Counted from the first letter of the stretch, positions 29,411-39,151 are shown. The stretch is 64,000 bases of DNA from Corticibacter populi (GCF_004217315.1 NZ_SGWR01000002.1:612414-676413), one strand, 5' to 3'. Numbers and translations: made by a program. Notes: generated by a model from the letters alone, not told the origin.

Positions 29411-30967
29411 TCACAGGCTCTTGCGCAGATTGGCCGGGGCGATGCGCATGGCCTCGCGATACTTGGCCACCGTGCGGCGCGCGCATTCGATGCCTTGCTC
29501 CTTGAGCAGGTCGGAGATCTTGCTGTCCGAGAGCGGCTTCTGCGGGTTCTCTGCAGCGATGAGCTGCTTGATCAGCGCCCGCACCGCCGTGCTCGAGGCA
29601 CTGCCGCCAGTCTCGGTGTCCAGGCCGGAGCCGAAGAAGTACTTGAGCTCGAAGGTGCCGTGCGGCGTGTCCATGTACTTGGCGGTGGTCACGCGCGAGA
29701 TGGTCGATTCGTGCAGGCCCAGCTCGTCGGCGATCTCGCGCAGCACCATCGGGCGCATGGCCATCTCGCCATGGATGAAGAAGTTCTTCTGCCGCTCGAC
29801 GATGGCCTGCGAGACCCGCAGGATGGTGTCGAAGCGCTGCTGGATGTTCTTGATGAACCAGCGCGCCTCCTGCAGGCGCTGCTGCAGCTCGCCGCCGCCG
29901 GCATTGCCGCGCAGCGCGTTGGCGTAGACCTCGTGCACCTTCAGGCGCGGCATCACCTCGGGGTTGAGGCGCACGGTGAACTCGCGACTGGCCGCGCTGC
30001 CGCGTCCGCTCGGACGCACGATCACGTCGGGCACGATCACATTGCGCTCGACATCGGCAAAACGCCGGCCCGGCTTGGGTTCGAGCCGCGCGGTGAACAG
30101 CAGCGCAGTGCGCACCTCGTCCTGGCTGGCACCGGTGAGCTGCGCGAGCTGGCGGATGTCGCGGCGCGCCAGCAACTCCAGCGGCTGCGCGCAGACCAGC
30201 CGGGCCACCTCGAGCGCCCGGAAGTCGCCCTCGAAATCCTCGGAGCGCTCGATGGCGCGGATCTGCAGCTGCAGGCACTCGGCCAGACTGCGCGCGCCGA
30301 CACCGGCCGGCTCCATGTTGTGCAGCAGGTTCAGCGCCAGCTGGAAATGGTGCAGCAGTTCGTCGACCTCCTCGACGCTGCGCGCCAGCGGCAGCGCCAG
30401 ATCCTGCAGATCGTCCTCCAGATAGCCGTCCTCGTTGAGCGATTCAATCAGGTAGTCGAGTGCGCAGCGGTCGGCCGCATCGAGGAAGAATTCGCCCGCC
30501 TGGGCATGCAGGAAATCGGTGAGCGAGACATGCGCGCCCTTGATGTCGGCGGCATCGACGTCCTCGTCCGAACCGCCGGAGCCCGACGAGCCGCTGCCAC
30601 GCGCCAGCGCATCGCCGCCCCACTCCCCATCATCGGCGGCCACGTCGATGGAGCCGTCGCCTTCCCAGTCGCTGGGCAGGTCGGTCGTCGGCGTCTCCGC
30701 CTCGGCCGCCTCGCCACTGCGTTCGGACTCGCCGGCACGCTCGCTCAACTGTTCCCCGGGCACCACCGGCGCATCGGCCTGCGCCACGCCAAAGGCCTCC
30801 GTCTCGGCCGCCTCATCCTGGACTTCGAGGAACGGATTCTCGTCGAGCATCTGCTCGACCTCCTGCTGCATCTCCAGCGTCGAGAGCTGCAGCAGGCGAA
30901 TGGACTGCTGCAGCTGGGGCGTCAGCGCCAGATTCTGCGAGGTGCGCAAGGAGACTCCCAGCTTCAT
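29411..30967 (-). CDS. rpoN: RNA polymerase sigma-54 factor
   Basis: This 518-residue sigma-54 has region I (SLRTSQNLALTPQLQQSIRLLQLS) at the N-terminus for activator response, a variable acidic region II (residues about 50-140, with a Ser/Gly run), the core-binding part, the helix-turn-helix (LHESTISRVTTAKYM) and the RpoN box ARRTVAKYRE at residues 496-505, which reads the -24 promoter element. It starts 7 bases after lptB, in the order lptA-lptB-rpoN. The usual next genes of this betaproteobacterial cluster (hpf, ptsN, hprK) are about 15 kb away here. Confidence 0.96.
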   Translation of the reverse strand: MKLGVSLRTSQNLALTPQLQQSIRLLQLSTLEMQQEVEQMLDENPFLEVQDEAAETEAFGVAQADAPVVPGEQLSERAGESERSGEAAEAETPTTDLPSDWEGDGSIDVAADDGEWGGDALARGSGSSGSGGSDEDVDAADIKGAHVSLTDFLHAQAGEFFLDAADRCALDYLIESLNEDGYLEDDLQDLALPLARSVEEVDELLHHFQLALNLLHNMEPAGVGARSLAECLQLQIRAIERSEDFEGDFRALEVARLVCAQPLELLARRDIRQLAQLTGASQDEVRTALLFTARLEPKPGRRFADVERNVIVPDVIVRPSGRGSAASREFTVRLNPEVMPRLKVHEVYANALRGNAGGGELQQRLQEARWFIKNIQQRFDTILRVSQAIVERQKNFFIHGEMAMRPMVLREIADELGLHESTISRVTTAKYMDTPHGTFELKYFFGSGLDTETGGSASSTAVRALIKQLIAAENPQKPLSDSKISDLLKEQGIECARRTVAKYREAMRIAPANLRKSL

Positions 30968-30974
30968 GGGCGGC

Positions 30975-31769
30975 TCACATGCGGAAGTTTTCACCCAGAT
31001 AGACGCGTCGCACCTCTGGGTTGTCGATGATTTCCTGGGCGCTGCCATGCGCCAGTACCGTGCCTTCGCTGATGATGAAGGCGCGATCGCAGATGCCCAG
31101 GGTCTCGCGCACGTTATGGTCGGTGATCAGCACCCCGATGCCGCGCTCCTTCAGAAAGGCGATGCTGCGCTGGATCTCCATCACCGCAATCGGATCGACG
31201 CCGGCAAACGGCTCGTCCAGCAGGATGAAACGCGGTTGGGTGGCCAGTGCGCGGGCGATTTCGACACGCCGGCGTTCACCGCCCGAGAGCGCGATGGCCG
31301 GCGAGCTGCGCAGATGATCGACGCGCAGTTCCTTGAGCAATTGCTCGAGCCGCTGGTCGGTCTCGGCGCGCGGCAGGCGCCGGCCATCGGCGCCGACCTG
31401 CAGTTCCAGCACGGCCCGCACGTTTTCCTCCACCGTCAGGCGCCGGAAGATCGAGGCCTCCTGCGGCAGGTACGACAGACCGAGGCGCGAGCGCTGGTGG
31501 ATCGGCAACGCGGCAATCGAGTAGCCATCGATGAAGATGTCGCCGGCATCGCTGCGCACCAGGCCGACGATCATGTAGAACGAGGTGGTCTTGCCCGCGC
31601 CATTGGGACCCAGCAGGCCCACCACCTCGCCCTTCTGCACATCCAGCGAGACGTCCTTGACGACCTTGCGGCCGCCATAGGACTTTTGCAGATGCACGGC
31701 CTGCAGCCCATGGCCATGCCCGGAAGCAGCCAGGCTGACGGCGGTGGCGGACTCGGTGACGGCATTCAT
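30975..31769 (-). CDS. lptB: LPS export ABC ATPase LptB
   Basis: This 264-residue cytosolic ATPase powers LPS extraction by LptB2FG. Walker A is GPNGAGKT (residues 54-61), the signature LSGGERRR (161-168) and Walker B FILLDEP with Glu186; the H-loop is in ITDHNVRET. An N-terminal extension of about 20 residues is Ala/Gly/His-rich. The ATG overlaps the lptA stop (ATGA), and rpoN follows after 7 bases, so lptA-lptB-rpoN is one operon. Confidence 0.96.
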   Translation of the reverse strand: MNAVTESATAVSLAASGHGHGLQAVHLQKSYGGRKVVKDVSLDVQKGEVVGLLGPNGAGKTTSFYMIVGLVRSDAGDIFIDGYSIAALPIHQRSRLGLSYLPQEASIFRRLTVEENVRAVLELQVGADGRRLPRAETDQRLEQLLKELRVDHLRSSPAIALSGGERRRVEIARALATQPRFILLDEPFAGVDPIAVMEIQRSIAFLKERGIGVLITDHNVRETLGICDRAFIISEGTVLAHGSAQEIIDNPEVRRVYLGENFRM

Positions 31770-32443
31770 TGCGGCTGTGCCTCCTCGCCGGATCCGAGCA
31801 CCGAACTGGGCGCCAGCGCCGCAGGTGCATTGGGTGCAGTTGGTGCGCTTGCCGCAGCGGCAGCATCTCCACCGGCCGCGCCCGCTCCGCTGGTGCCGGT
31901 GGTGTTCGAGCCGATGACCGCGCGCACGCGCTCGCCGCGGCCCGCGCCACCCTGCGCCGCGCCGTCGACAGTGAAGACGCCGGTGCTGTTGTGGTAGACG
32001 ATGACGGCGCCATTGATCACATCATTGAGCTTGCCGCCCTGGTAGCGGCGCAGTTCGGCGTTGCCCGCCAGGCGCACGCGATCAGCCTGGCTGTCGTATT
32101 CGATGCGCTGCGCTTCGGCCTCGACGGTCTCGGCCGGCGCGCCACGCTGCGTGTCGCGCTGCTGGCTGAAGAATGCGCGCTGCCCCGCTGCGGCCTCGAT
32201 GGTGCCGTGCTGGCTGCCATCGGCAGCCTGCTTCACCGTCAATGTCTCGCCGCGCAGCACGATGGAGCCCTTGGTGAGCACTACCCGGCCGGAGAACACC
32301 GTCACCTGGCTGGCATCGTCATGCCGCAGGCTGTTGGCTTCGATGTTCATCGGCTGGTTGCGGTCGGACGCCAGGCCGAACGCTGCCGGGCTCAGCACCG
32401 CCAGCGACAGGCACCAAAGCAGGGCGAGAAAGGATTTTTGCAT
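31766..32443 (-). CDS. lptA: LPS transport periplasmic protein LptA
   Basis: This protein of about 225 residues has a signal peptide and an OstA/LptA beta-jellyroll domain ([32 protein letters not shown]), which forms the periplasmic LPS bridge. The C-terminal 50 residues are an Ala/Gly/Pro-rich tail longer than in E. coli LptA (185). ATG 32443 is chosen for the signal peptide; ATG 32452 is equally possible. The expected upstream lptC is absent, its place being taken by a dsbA terminator and dsbA. Confidence 0.88.
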   Translation of the reverse strand: MQKSFLALLWCLSLAVLSPAAFGLASDRNQPMNIEANSLRHDDASQVTVFSGRVVLTKGSIVLRGETLTVKQAADGSQHGTIEAAAGQRAFFSQQRDTQRGAPAETVEAEAQRIEYDSQADRVRLAGNAELRRYQGGKLNDVINGAVIVYHNSTGVFTVDGAAQGGAGRGERVRAVIGSNTTGTSGAGAAGGDAAAAASAPTAPNAPAALAPSSVLGSGEEAQPQ

Positions 32444-32516
32444 GGACGGCATGATTCTTGCTGTGGGTCGTTGGCCCATTGTAGCCGCTGATGTGCGGCA
32501 TCCACGCCGCCAACAT

Positions 32517-32540
32517 CAAAAGACCCGTCAATGACGGGTC
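32517..32540 (-). terminator. Terminator of dsbA
   Basis: GACCCGTC and GACGGGTC form an 8-bp stem with a 3-base loop, followed on the minus strand by TTTT. It lies 49 bases after the dsbA stop and before lptA, so lptA must have its own promoter. Confidence 0.85.
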
Positions 32541-32588
32541 CGTCGCGTTTGCTGTGCCCGGGGCCCGCAGGCTGCCGGGCAACCGGCA

Positions 32589-33248
32589 TCAGCCAGCTTT
32601 CTGGCGCTCGATGGCCAGCAACTGCTCGGTCACGTCCAGCATCCGGCCCAGGCTGCCGGCCATCGTCCCATCGACGTAGTAGCGTCCGGCCACACCCAGC
32701 GAGGGCACACCCTCGATACGGAAATCGTTCTGCAACTGCGTGGCACGGCGCACCGAGTTGGCCACCGTGAAGGAGTTGTAGGTCTTCTTGAACTCCTCGA
32801 CGTCGATGCCCACGCTCTTGGCCCAGTCGAAGATGGCCTCGTCCGAGTTGAGGCGCTTGCGTTCGCGGTGGATGGCATTGAAGGCTGCCGTATGGAAGCG
32901 GTCGAGCAGACCGAGGCCTTCGAGCGCGTAGTACAGCTTTTGCTGCGGCACGAAGTTGGCGTTCTGCTGGAAGGCAATGGGCACGCGGCGCACCGCCACG
33001 TCATCGGGCTGTGCCTTGACCCAGTTCGCGAATGTCGGCTCGAAGCTGTTGCAGTGCGGGCAGGAATACCAGAAGAACTCCAGCACCTCCAGCTTGCCCT
33101 GCGGCACATTGGTGTTGACCGGCTGGGACAGGCGGATGTAGTCCTTGCCCTCCTGCGGCGCCGCGCCTTGCGCCCAGGCCGGCACGGTTGCGAGCGCGCC
33201 GGCCGAGCCCAGCAACAAGGTGGAGAGGGAAAAATCGCGGCGATTCAT
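32589..33248 (-). CDS. dsbA: Thiol:disulfide interchange protein DsbA
   Basis: This 219-residue periplasmic oxidase forms disulfides in secreted proteins. The redox motif CPHC is at residues 63-66 within FFWYSCPHCNSFEP, and the cis-Pro loop is GVPSLGV. The N-terminus (MNRRDFSLS, then a hydrophobic run to PAWAQ) has a twin-arginine pair, so Tat export is possible though the hydrophobic core would also suit Sec. AGGAG lies about 12 bases before the ATG. It is a single-gene unit ended by the hairpin at 32517-32540. Confidence 0.93.
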   Translation of the reverse strand: MNRRDFSLSTLLLGSAGALATVPAWAQGAAPQEGKDYIRLSQPVNTNVPQGKLEVLEFFWYSCPHCNSFEPTFANWVKAQPDDVAVRRVPIAFQQNANFVPQQKLYYALEGLGLLDRFHTAAFNAIHRERKRLNSDEAIFDWAKSVGIDVEEFKKTYNSFTVANSVRRATQLQNDFRIEGVPSLGVAGRYYVDGTMAGSLGRMLDVTEQLLAIERQKAG

Positions 33249-33324
33249 GGAATAAGGGCTCCTCATCAAGGTCATTGGACGGCAGATGCCGGCGCCAAAC
33301 ATATGGCTTCGGCTCAAAACCTGT

Positions 33325-33443
33325 TCATGGAGTATGGCACCGGCACAAAAGTTCAGCGCACCACACCAGACCACAAGCGCGCTATTATCGGCGACCTGCA
33401 ATGCTCCATGGGCCTGTGCAGCGCCACGGGCCATACTCCATGA
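33325..33443. promoter_or_regulatory. 14-bp inverted repeat across the oxidase promoter and start
   Basis: TCATGGAGTATGGC (33325-33338) is matched perfectly by GCCATACTCCATGA (33430-33443), 91 bases apart. The right arm contains the ATG of the FAD-linked oxidase. It lies in the divergent gap with dsbA and may be an operator pair or a stem that hides the start codon. Confidence 0.5.
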
Positions 33444-34846
33444 CTTCCAATCCCACATTTCCCCCACCACGCCACGCCACGCCCGAACTGCTGGCGGCGC
33501 TGCAGGCACGTTTTGCCGAGCAATTCTCCACTTCGCAAGCCGTGCGCGAACAGCACGGCCGCGACGAAGGCTCGACCGACGCACCGCCGCCCGATGCCGT
33601 GGTGTTCGCCGAGAGCACCCAGGACGTCGCCGACCTGGTGCGCCTGGCCGCCGCCCACAATGTGCCGGTGATCCCCTATGGCGCGGGCTCCTCGCTCGAA
33701 GGCCATCTGTTGGCCACCGAAGGCGGCATCAGCCTGGATGTCAGCCGCATGAACCGGATCATCTCGGTCAACGCCGATGACCTCACCGTGACCGTGCAAC
33801 CGGGCATCAGCCGCAAGCAGCTCAACGAGGCCATCAAGCACACCGGCCTGTTCTTCCCGATCGACCCCGGCGCCGATGCCTCCATTGGCGGCATGGCCGC
33901 CACGCGCGCCTCGGGCACCAATGCCGTGCGCTACGGCACCATGCGCGAGAACGTGCTGGCATTGGAAGTGGTGAGCGCCAGCGGCGAGGTCATCCGCACC
34001 GGCACGCGCGCCAAGAAATCCAGTGCCGGCTACGACCTCACGCGCCTGTATGTCGGCAGCGCCGGCACGCTGGGCATCTTCACCGAAGTGACGATCCGCC
34101 TCTACCCGCTGCCCGAGGCCGTTTCGGCAGCGATCTGCTCCTTCCCCAGCATCGAGGAGGCCGTGCGCACCGTCATTACCACCATCCAGATGGGGGTGCC
34201 GATCGCGCGCGTCGAACTGCTCGACGCCCACACCGTGCGCCTGGTCAACCAGCACAGCAAGCTCAGCCTGCGCGAGGAACCCATGCTGCTGATGGAGTTC
34301 CACGGTTCGCCCGGTTCCGTTCAGGAGCAGGCCGAGATGGTGCAGGCCATTGCCGGCGAGCAAGGTGGTCAGGCCTTCGAATGGGCCAACACGCCCGAGG
34401 AGCGCACGCGCCTGTGGACGGCGCGCCACAATGCCTACTTTGCCGGCATCCAGTCGCGTCCCGGCTGCCGCGCCGTCACCACCGATGTGTGCGTGCCGAT
34501 CAGTCGGCTGGCCGACTGCCTGCTCGAATCGCTGCAGGAGGTCGAGTCCTCGGGGCTGCCGTACTTCCTCGTCGGCCATGTCGGCGACGGCAACTTCCAC
34601 TTCGGCTACCTGATCGACCCGGACAAGGACGAGGAACGCACCCGCGCCGAGGCACTCAGCCACCAACTGGTGGCGCGCGCCATCCGCATGGATGGCACCT
34701 GCACCGGCGAGCACGGCATCGGCACCCACAAGATGGACTTCCTGGTCGAGGAGGCCGGCGCGGGCGCCGTGGCGGTGATGCGCAGCATCAAACATGCGCT
34801 CGATCCGCAGAACATCCTCAACCCCGGCAAGATCTTCACCTGGTGA
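33440..34846 (+). CDS. FAD-linked oxidase (D-lactate dehydrogenase / glycolate oxidase GlcD type)
   Basis: This 468-residue flavoprotein has the PCMH-type FAD domain (VPVIPYGAGSSLEGH, then the DPGADASIGGMAATRASGTNAVRYGT block that holds the FAD) and the FAD-oxidase C-terminal domain ending in GEHGIGTHKMDFL and LDPQNILNPGKIF. This is the pattern of D-lactate dehydrogenase (cytochrome) and the glycolate oxidase subunit GlcD. No glcE or glcF genes follow, which favours a stand-alone D-lactate or 2-hydroxy-acid dehydrogenase. ATG 33440 sits inside the right arm of an inverted repeat and has no clear ribosome site. Confidence 0.87.
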   Translation: MTSNPTFPPPRHATPELLAALQARFAEQFSTSQAVREQHGRDEGSTDAPPPDAVVFAESTQDVADLVRLAAAHNVPVIPYGAGSSLEGHLLATEGGISLDVSRMNRIISVNADDLTVTVQPGISRKQLNEAIKHTGLFFPIDPGADASIGGMAATRASGTNAVRYGTMRENVLALEVVSASGEVIRTGTRAKKSSAGYDLTRLYVGSAGTLGIFTEVTIRLYPLPEAVSAAICSFPSIEEAVRTVITTIQMGVPIARVELLDAHTVRLVNQHSKLSLREEPMLLMEFHGSPGSVQEQAEMVQAIAGEQGGQAFEWANTPEERTRLWTARHNAYFAGIQSRPGCRAVTTDVCVPISRLADCLLESLQEVESSGLPYFLVGHVGDGNFHFGYLIDPDKDEERTRAEALSHQLVARAIRMDGTCTGEHGIGTHKMDFLVEEAGAGAVAVMRSIKHALDPQNILNPGKIFTW

Positions 34847-34854
34847 GCGCGTGT

Positions 34855-34885
34855 GCAAAGGCCATCCCCGCGGGACGGCCTTTGC
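34855..34885. terminator. Hairpin between the oxidase and BepA-like genes
   Basis: GCAAAGGCC (34855-34863) pairs with GGCCTTTGC (34877-34885), with a further TCCC/GGGA pairing inside. Located between converging genes, it probably stops transcripts in both directions. Confidence 0.75.
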
Positions 34886-34898
34886 AGGAGACCATCGG

Positions 34899-36449
34899 CT
34901 ATTTGCGCTGGGCAGCCGCCAGGCGCTCGCGGTTGAGCTGCTCGACGGCGGCCAGCCGGCTCTGGATGATGGAGGCGTCGACATGGTCGGCGCGCGCGCC
35001 GAGTTCACGCACCATCGCCTGGCCGGCCTTGAAGCGGTCGATCGCCGCCTCGTAGTCCAGCCGCGCCACCTGCGCCTCGGCATCGGCCCGGATGGCACGC
35101 AACGGCTGGCCCTGCGCATTCCAGAGCCTGCCGAGCTGCTGCCAGGCACCAGCGTCGCGCGGGTGGACGCCCAGCCAGCGCTGCCATTGCTCGGTCAGCC
35201 GGGCATCGGCCTGGTGCCGGCTGATCGCATACTCGGTGCGCAGAAAAAGCTCCGGACGGGCCAACGCCGCGTCATCGAGCGCCGCATAGGCGGCATCGGC
35301 CCAGACACCGTCCTGCGCGGCCAGCGCAGCCTCGAGCGCCAGCAACTGCGCCAGGCGGCTGGCGCCGGCATCACCGGCTACCCAGGCCGGCAGGCGCTCC
35401 GCCCATTGCCGGGCGGCGGCGAAATCGCGCAATTGCAACGCCGCCAGCACGCCGCCATAAAGGCGTCCGGCCTGCTCGGCACGCTGCCCGGGATCGGTCG
35501 CCAACTGCTCCGGCACCCCCTGCGCGGCCAGCATGAAGCTGCGCAGATTGTCCACCTGCCCGCGCGAGAGCACGCGCGAGCGCGCAACCACCAGCGCATG
35601 CTCGGGCAACAGCGGCGCGGCAGCGACGCTGCGGCTCCCGGGGGTGCGCGACTGGATGTCCGAGAGCCGCTGCGAGGTCAACGGGTGGGTGCGCAGATAG
35701 GGATAAGCGCCGTCGTCATTGAGCCGGTTGGCTTGGTAGAGCCGGTCGAACATGCGCACGAACCCCTGCGGATCGAAGCCGGCCGGCTGCATCAGGCCAT
35801 AGCCGATGCGGTCGGCCTCCTGCTCCATGCCGCGCGTGAAGTCGATCGAGTTCTGCGCGGCCAGCGCGTGGCCCCCGGTCATCACGGCCTGCCCGGCCTC
35901 GGGGTTCTTCGAAGCCGCCAGTGCGCCCAGGATCATGCTGGCGATGATCAGCGGAGTCTGCCGACTGTTCTGCGCCATCATGCGCGAAATGTGGCGCTGA
36001 GTGACGTGCGTGAGCTCGTGCGCCATTACCGAGGCCAGTTCATCCCTGCTGCCGACCACGTTGATCAACCCCAGGTGCAGCCCGAAATAGCCGCCCGGCA
36101 GCGCAAAGGCGTTGACCGAGCGGTCCTTGCCGAGCAGCACCTGCCAGGCGAACTGCTCGTCCAGCGAATCGGCCAGCTGGCCTTTGTCGCGCGCAGCCTG
36201 CAGCAGCGACTGCCAGATGCCGTCGACATACTCCTGCAGCACCGGGTCGTCGATATAGTCCGGATCGCGGTAGAGCTGGCGCACGATCTGGTCACCCAGA
36301 CGGCGCTCGTCGCCCACCGTCAGGCCATCGATTTCACCGAGCGCCGGCAGGCCCTGCGCCATCAGCGCCTGGCCTGCCGCCGTCAGTGCCACTGCCAGAC
36401 ACAGCACGCGGGGCCAATGCCGCAGACGCGATCGGGAAAAGGGATTCAT
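34899..36449 (-). CDS. bepA: Periplasmic M48 metalloprotease, BepA-like, with TPR tail
   Basis: This protein of 516 residues has a signal peptide (ending near ALMAQG), an M48 catalytic domain with HELTH at residues 144-148 and a third ligand in GMEQEADRIGYGLM, and a C-terminal helical TPR-type half. E. coli BepA (487) degrades stalled LptD and BAM substrates at the outer membrane and has the same layout. The helix-rich tail (for example ARQWAERLPAWVAGDAG and AGAWQQLGRLWNAQGQP) fits. An alternative start at 36464 is possible. Confidence 0.9.
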   Translation of the reverse strand: MNPFSRSRLRHWPRVLCLAVALTAAGQALMAQGLPALGEIDGLTVGDERRLGDQIVRQLYRDPDYIDDPVLQEYVDGIWQSLLQAARDKGQLADSLDEQFAWQVLLGKDRSVNAFALPGGYFGLHLGLINVVGSRDELASVMAHELTHVTQRHISRMMAQNSRQTPLIIASMILGALAASKNPEAGQAVMTGGHALAAQNSIDFTRGMEQEADRIGYGLMQPAGFDPQGFVRMFDRLYQANRLNDDGAYPYLRTHPLTSQRLSDIQSRTPGSRSVAAAPLLPEHALVVARSRVLSRGQVDNLRSFMLAAQGVPEQLATDPGQRAEQAGRLYGGVLAALQLRDFAAARQWAERLPAWVAGDAGASRLAQLLALEAALAAQDGVWADAAYAALDDAALARPELFLRTEYAISRHQADARLTEQWQRWLGVHPRDAGAWQQLGRLWNAQGQPLRAIRADAEAQVARLDYEAAIDRFKAGQAMVRELGARADHVDASIIQSRLAAVEQLNRERLAAAQRK

Positions 36450-36670
36450 GGTCAAGTTCTGCATGTCCTGCCTGGGATCACCGCTGGGTGGATTTGGTTC
36501 ACTGCCGATGCATGGACCGATCCGCATCGGCCGCCATCGGGGACGCCGGCTCCGCAGCGCCAAGGCTTGCCGGAGCGCCCGCGCCAGAGCTTACCAAACC
36601 CGGGGCCGCCGCTATACTGCCATGCACCATTCCGCCACACGGCCTTCTCTGCAGCCCTGCACCTCGCCCC

Positions 36671-37099
36671 ATGGACGTCTCCACCCCCGCCCTGCTGTTT
36701 CCGGCCATCTCGCTGCTGCTGTTGGCCTATACCAACCGTTTCCTGGTGCTGGCGCAGGTGATCCGCCAGTTGCATGCTTCGCCGCAGCACGACTCGCCAC
36801 TGGTACGGCGCCAGTTGCCGGGCCTGCGCCGGCGCATCGCGCTGATCCAGTACATGCAGAGCTTTGGCGTGTTGAGCTTTCTGATCTGCGCGCTGGCCAT
36901 GTTCGCCATCTATCTGGAGGCCCAGACGGCCGGCAAGGTGCTGTTCGGCATCAGCATCGTGTCGCTGGCGCTTTCGCTGCTGCTTTCTCTGGTGGAGGTG
37001 CTGATTTCCACCAATGCGCTCTCCATCGTCGTGGCCGACATGGAGCAAGGCCACGATGCTGCGGCGGCCAGCCCGTTCGGCGCCACGCGGCCGGACTGA
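36671..37099 (+). CDS. DUF2721 small membrane protein
   Basis: This 142-residue protein has three hydrophobic helices and the DUF2721 pattern: LLFPAISLLLLAYTNRFLVLAQVIR, a basic loop with RRQLPGLRRRIALIQ, and ISTNALSIVVADME near the end. The family function is unknown. The start codon at 36671 is supported by the conserved N-terminus; no strong ribosome site is seen. It converges on the SulP gene with 15 bases between stops. Confidence 0.82.
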   Translation: MDVSTPALLFPAISLLLLAYTNRFLVLAQVIRQLHASPQHDSPLVRRQLPGLRRRIALIQYMQSFGVLSFLICALAMFAIYLEAQTAGKVLFGISIVSLALSLLLSLVEVLISTNALSIVVADMEQGHDAAAASPFGATRPD

Positions 37100-37114
37100 G
37101 GCCTTCCGCGTCGA

Positions 37115-38824
37115 TCAACGCGCCTCAGTCGCGCCATCGGGGTGCTGCAGCTGCGCCAGCGCCTGCACGGTCTGTGCATCCGTCTGCAGCACGCGCACAT
37201 GCGCGGCATCGCCGAGCAGGCCGGCCTGGCGCAGCCGCGTCTCCAGCGGCAGCTTCATGCCGCTGAGGTAGAGCTGGCCGCCGCGCCTGGCGGCCAGTTC
37301 GCGCAGGTGGTAGAGCGCCTCCAGCCCGGTGGCGTCGATGTTGGTGATGGCCCCTGCCACCAGGCAGATGCTGCGCAGTTGCGGGCGCGCATCCCATTCA
37401 CGTTCCACGCGCTGCGTCAGCGCGCTGGCGGTCGCGAAGTCCAGGCCGGCATCCAGCCGCAGCGCCAGCACCTCCTCGGCCAGTGGCGGCAGATGCCAGA
37501 GATGGCGGTCGCGCAGGCGGCCGTCTTCGGGATAGCGGCCAACCTCGATGATGCGTGGGTGCAGACGCTGATACATGAAATAGGCCAGATTCGCCAGCAG
37601 GCCGGCGAGCACGCCCCAATAGATGCGCGGCGCCGCCAGCAGCGTGACGACCAGCGTCAGCACCGCGATGCCGGCCTCGACCCGGGAGAAGTTCCACAGC
37701 CGCGCCAGGGCACGTGGCTTGATGAGCCCGCTGACCGCAGTCACCACCAACGCCGCCAGCAGCGCCAATGGCACATGCCGCAGCAGCGGCGTCAGCCACA
37801 GCGTGGCCAGCAGCACCAGCAGCGCCGCAAACAGCGCCGACCAGCCGGTGCGCGCACCGGCATAGTGGTTGACGGCCGAGCGCGAGAACGAGGCGCTGGT
37901 GGCAAAGCTGCCGGCCAGGCCGGCGGTGATCTTGCCCAGTCCCTGCGCCAGCAGGTCCTGATTGGGATTCCAGCTGGTGCCGGCCAGCGCATGCTCGGTC
38001 CTGGCCGAGGGCGTGACCTCGACGAAGCTCATCAGCGCAATCACCAGCGCCGGCAACACCAGTTGCGCGAGGGTGCCCAACCCCACCCCATGGGGCAGCG
38101 CCAGTCCCTGCCAGTGGGCGTGCAGTTCGCCGATCACGGCGCTGCCGCTGGCGGCATAGCCCGTCAGCCAGCTGATGGCGGCACCCGTCGCCATCACCAG
38201 GGCCGCCGACGGAATGGTCGATGCAAAACGCCGCGTCAGCACCAGCGCCGCAATGCCCGCCAGGCCGAACACCAGGGCACGCCCATCCATGGCCTGCAGC
38301 AGCCATCCCAGCTCGGCCGGACTACGGGCCGTCAGCCAGGCGTCCCAGGACACGCCGGTGAGGGCCGGTACCTGCGAGGCCATGATGAGCAGCGCGGCCG
38401 CCTGTGTAAAACCGCTGAGCACCGGTGCGGTGACGACGCCCAGCAGCCAGTCCAGCCGCGCCAGCCCCAGCAGCACCTGGAACAGGCCGGCCAGCAGCGC
38501 CAGCCAGACCGCCAGCGTGACCCAGGCCGGGCTGGCCGCCTGCGCCATGGGCGCCAGTGCCGAGGCCACCATCAGCGCCGTCAGCGCCGTCGGCCCCGTA
38601 CCCAGCAGCGGGGAAGATGCCAACAAGACCATCACCACCAGCGGCAGCATGGAGGCATACAGCCCGGTCTCCAGCGGCATGCCCGCCAGCGCCGCATAGG
38701 CAATCGACTGGGGCACCAGCATCAGGCCGACCGTCAGGCCGGCAAAGGCGTCCTGGCGCAGGCTGGCCGTGGTCGGGCGGGGCCAGTGCAGGCATGGCAG
38801 CCATCGTGAAAGAGCGTTGCGCAT
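37115..38824 (-). CDS. SulP family anion permease with STAS domain
   Basis: This 569-residue inner-membrane protein has the SulP transport core (AFAGLTVGLMLVPQSIAYAALAGMPLETGLYAS, FVEVTPSARTEHALAG, FATSASFSRSAVNHYAGARTG) and a C-terminal STAS domain with AGAITNIDATGLEAL, the phospho/nucleotide loop. SulP proteins move sulfate, bicarbonate or C4-dicarboxylates; no neighbouring gene (such as carbonic anhydrase) reveals which. The start at 38824 is chosen over 38869, which adds only non-conserved residues. It is divergent from the YncE-like gene over a gap with a Fur-like site. Confidence 0.9.
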   Translation of the reverse strand: MRNALSRWLPCLHWPRPTTASLRQDAFAGLTVGLMLVPQSIAYAALAGMPLETGLYASMLPLVVMVLLASSPLLGTGPTALTALMVASALAPMAQAASPAWVTLAVWLALLAGLFQVLLGLARLDWLLGVVTAPVLSGFTQAAALLIMASQVPALTGVSWDAWLTARSPAELGWLLQAMDGRALVFGLAGIAALVLTRRFASTIPSAALVMATGAAISWLTGYAASGSAVIGELHAHWQGLALPHGVGLGTLAQLVLPALVIALMSFVEVTPSARTEHALAGTSWNPNQDLLAQGLGKITAGLAGSFATSASFSRSAVNHYAGARTGWSALFAALLVLLATLWLTPLLRHVPLALLAALVVTAVSGLIKPRALARLWNFSRVEAGIAVLTLVVTLLAAPRIYWGVLAGLLANLAYFMYQRLHPRIIEVGRYPEDGRLRDRHLWHLPPLAEEVLALRLDAGLDFATASALTQRVEREWDARPQLRSICLVAGAITNIDATGLEALYHLRELAARRGGQLYLSGMKLPLETRLRQAGLLGDAAHVRVLQTDAQTVQALAQLQHPDGATEAR

Positions 38825-39151
38825 CGTACGATCGGGCGTCGGGCGGAAAAAGTGCCGCCATGCTATCACCGCCGGTCAGCACCATCCTGCGACGCGGCCT
38901 GACAGGGGCCTGCCCGGCGGGATGGCCGCTTGGCGATGCAAGGCCACGACAAATAATGAGAATGGTTTCTGATATTATCCGGACCGGCATCACGGATCGG
39001 TGGCGCTCGTCTTGACCGCACCCGAAAAGATCACGCCGGAACGGGCCCGAAACCGGCCCCGAGACAATGGCCGCCTGAGCAAGGCCGGCAGGCCGAGGCC
39101 CAGTGGGCCAGGCGATGCTGGCTTCCCGTTTTTTTTCGACAGGAATCTTCA
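38825..39151. promoter_or_regulatory. Divergent region with a candidate Fur box
   Basis: Within this 327-bp gap, ATAATGAGAAT (38953-38963) faces TTTCTGATATTAT (38967-38979), an interrupted palindrome that matches the Fur pattern ATAATGAGAAT-N-ATTCTCATTAT at most positions and is distinctly AT-rich. It is about 170 bases before the YncE-like lipoprotein start. Fur is encoded at 43644-44066. The rest of the gap shows no gene. Confidence 0.55.
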
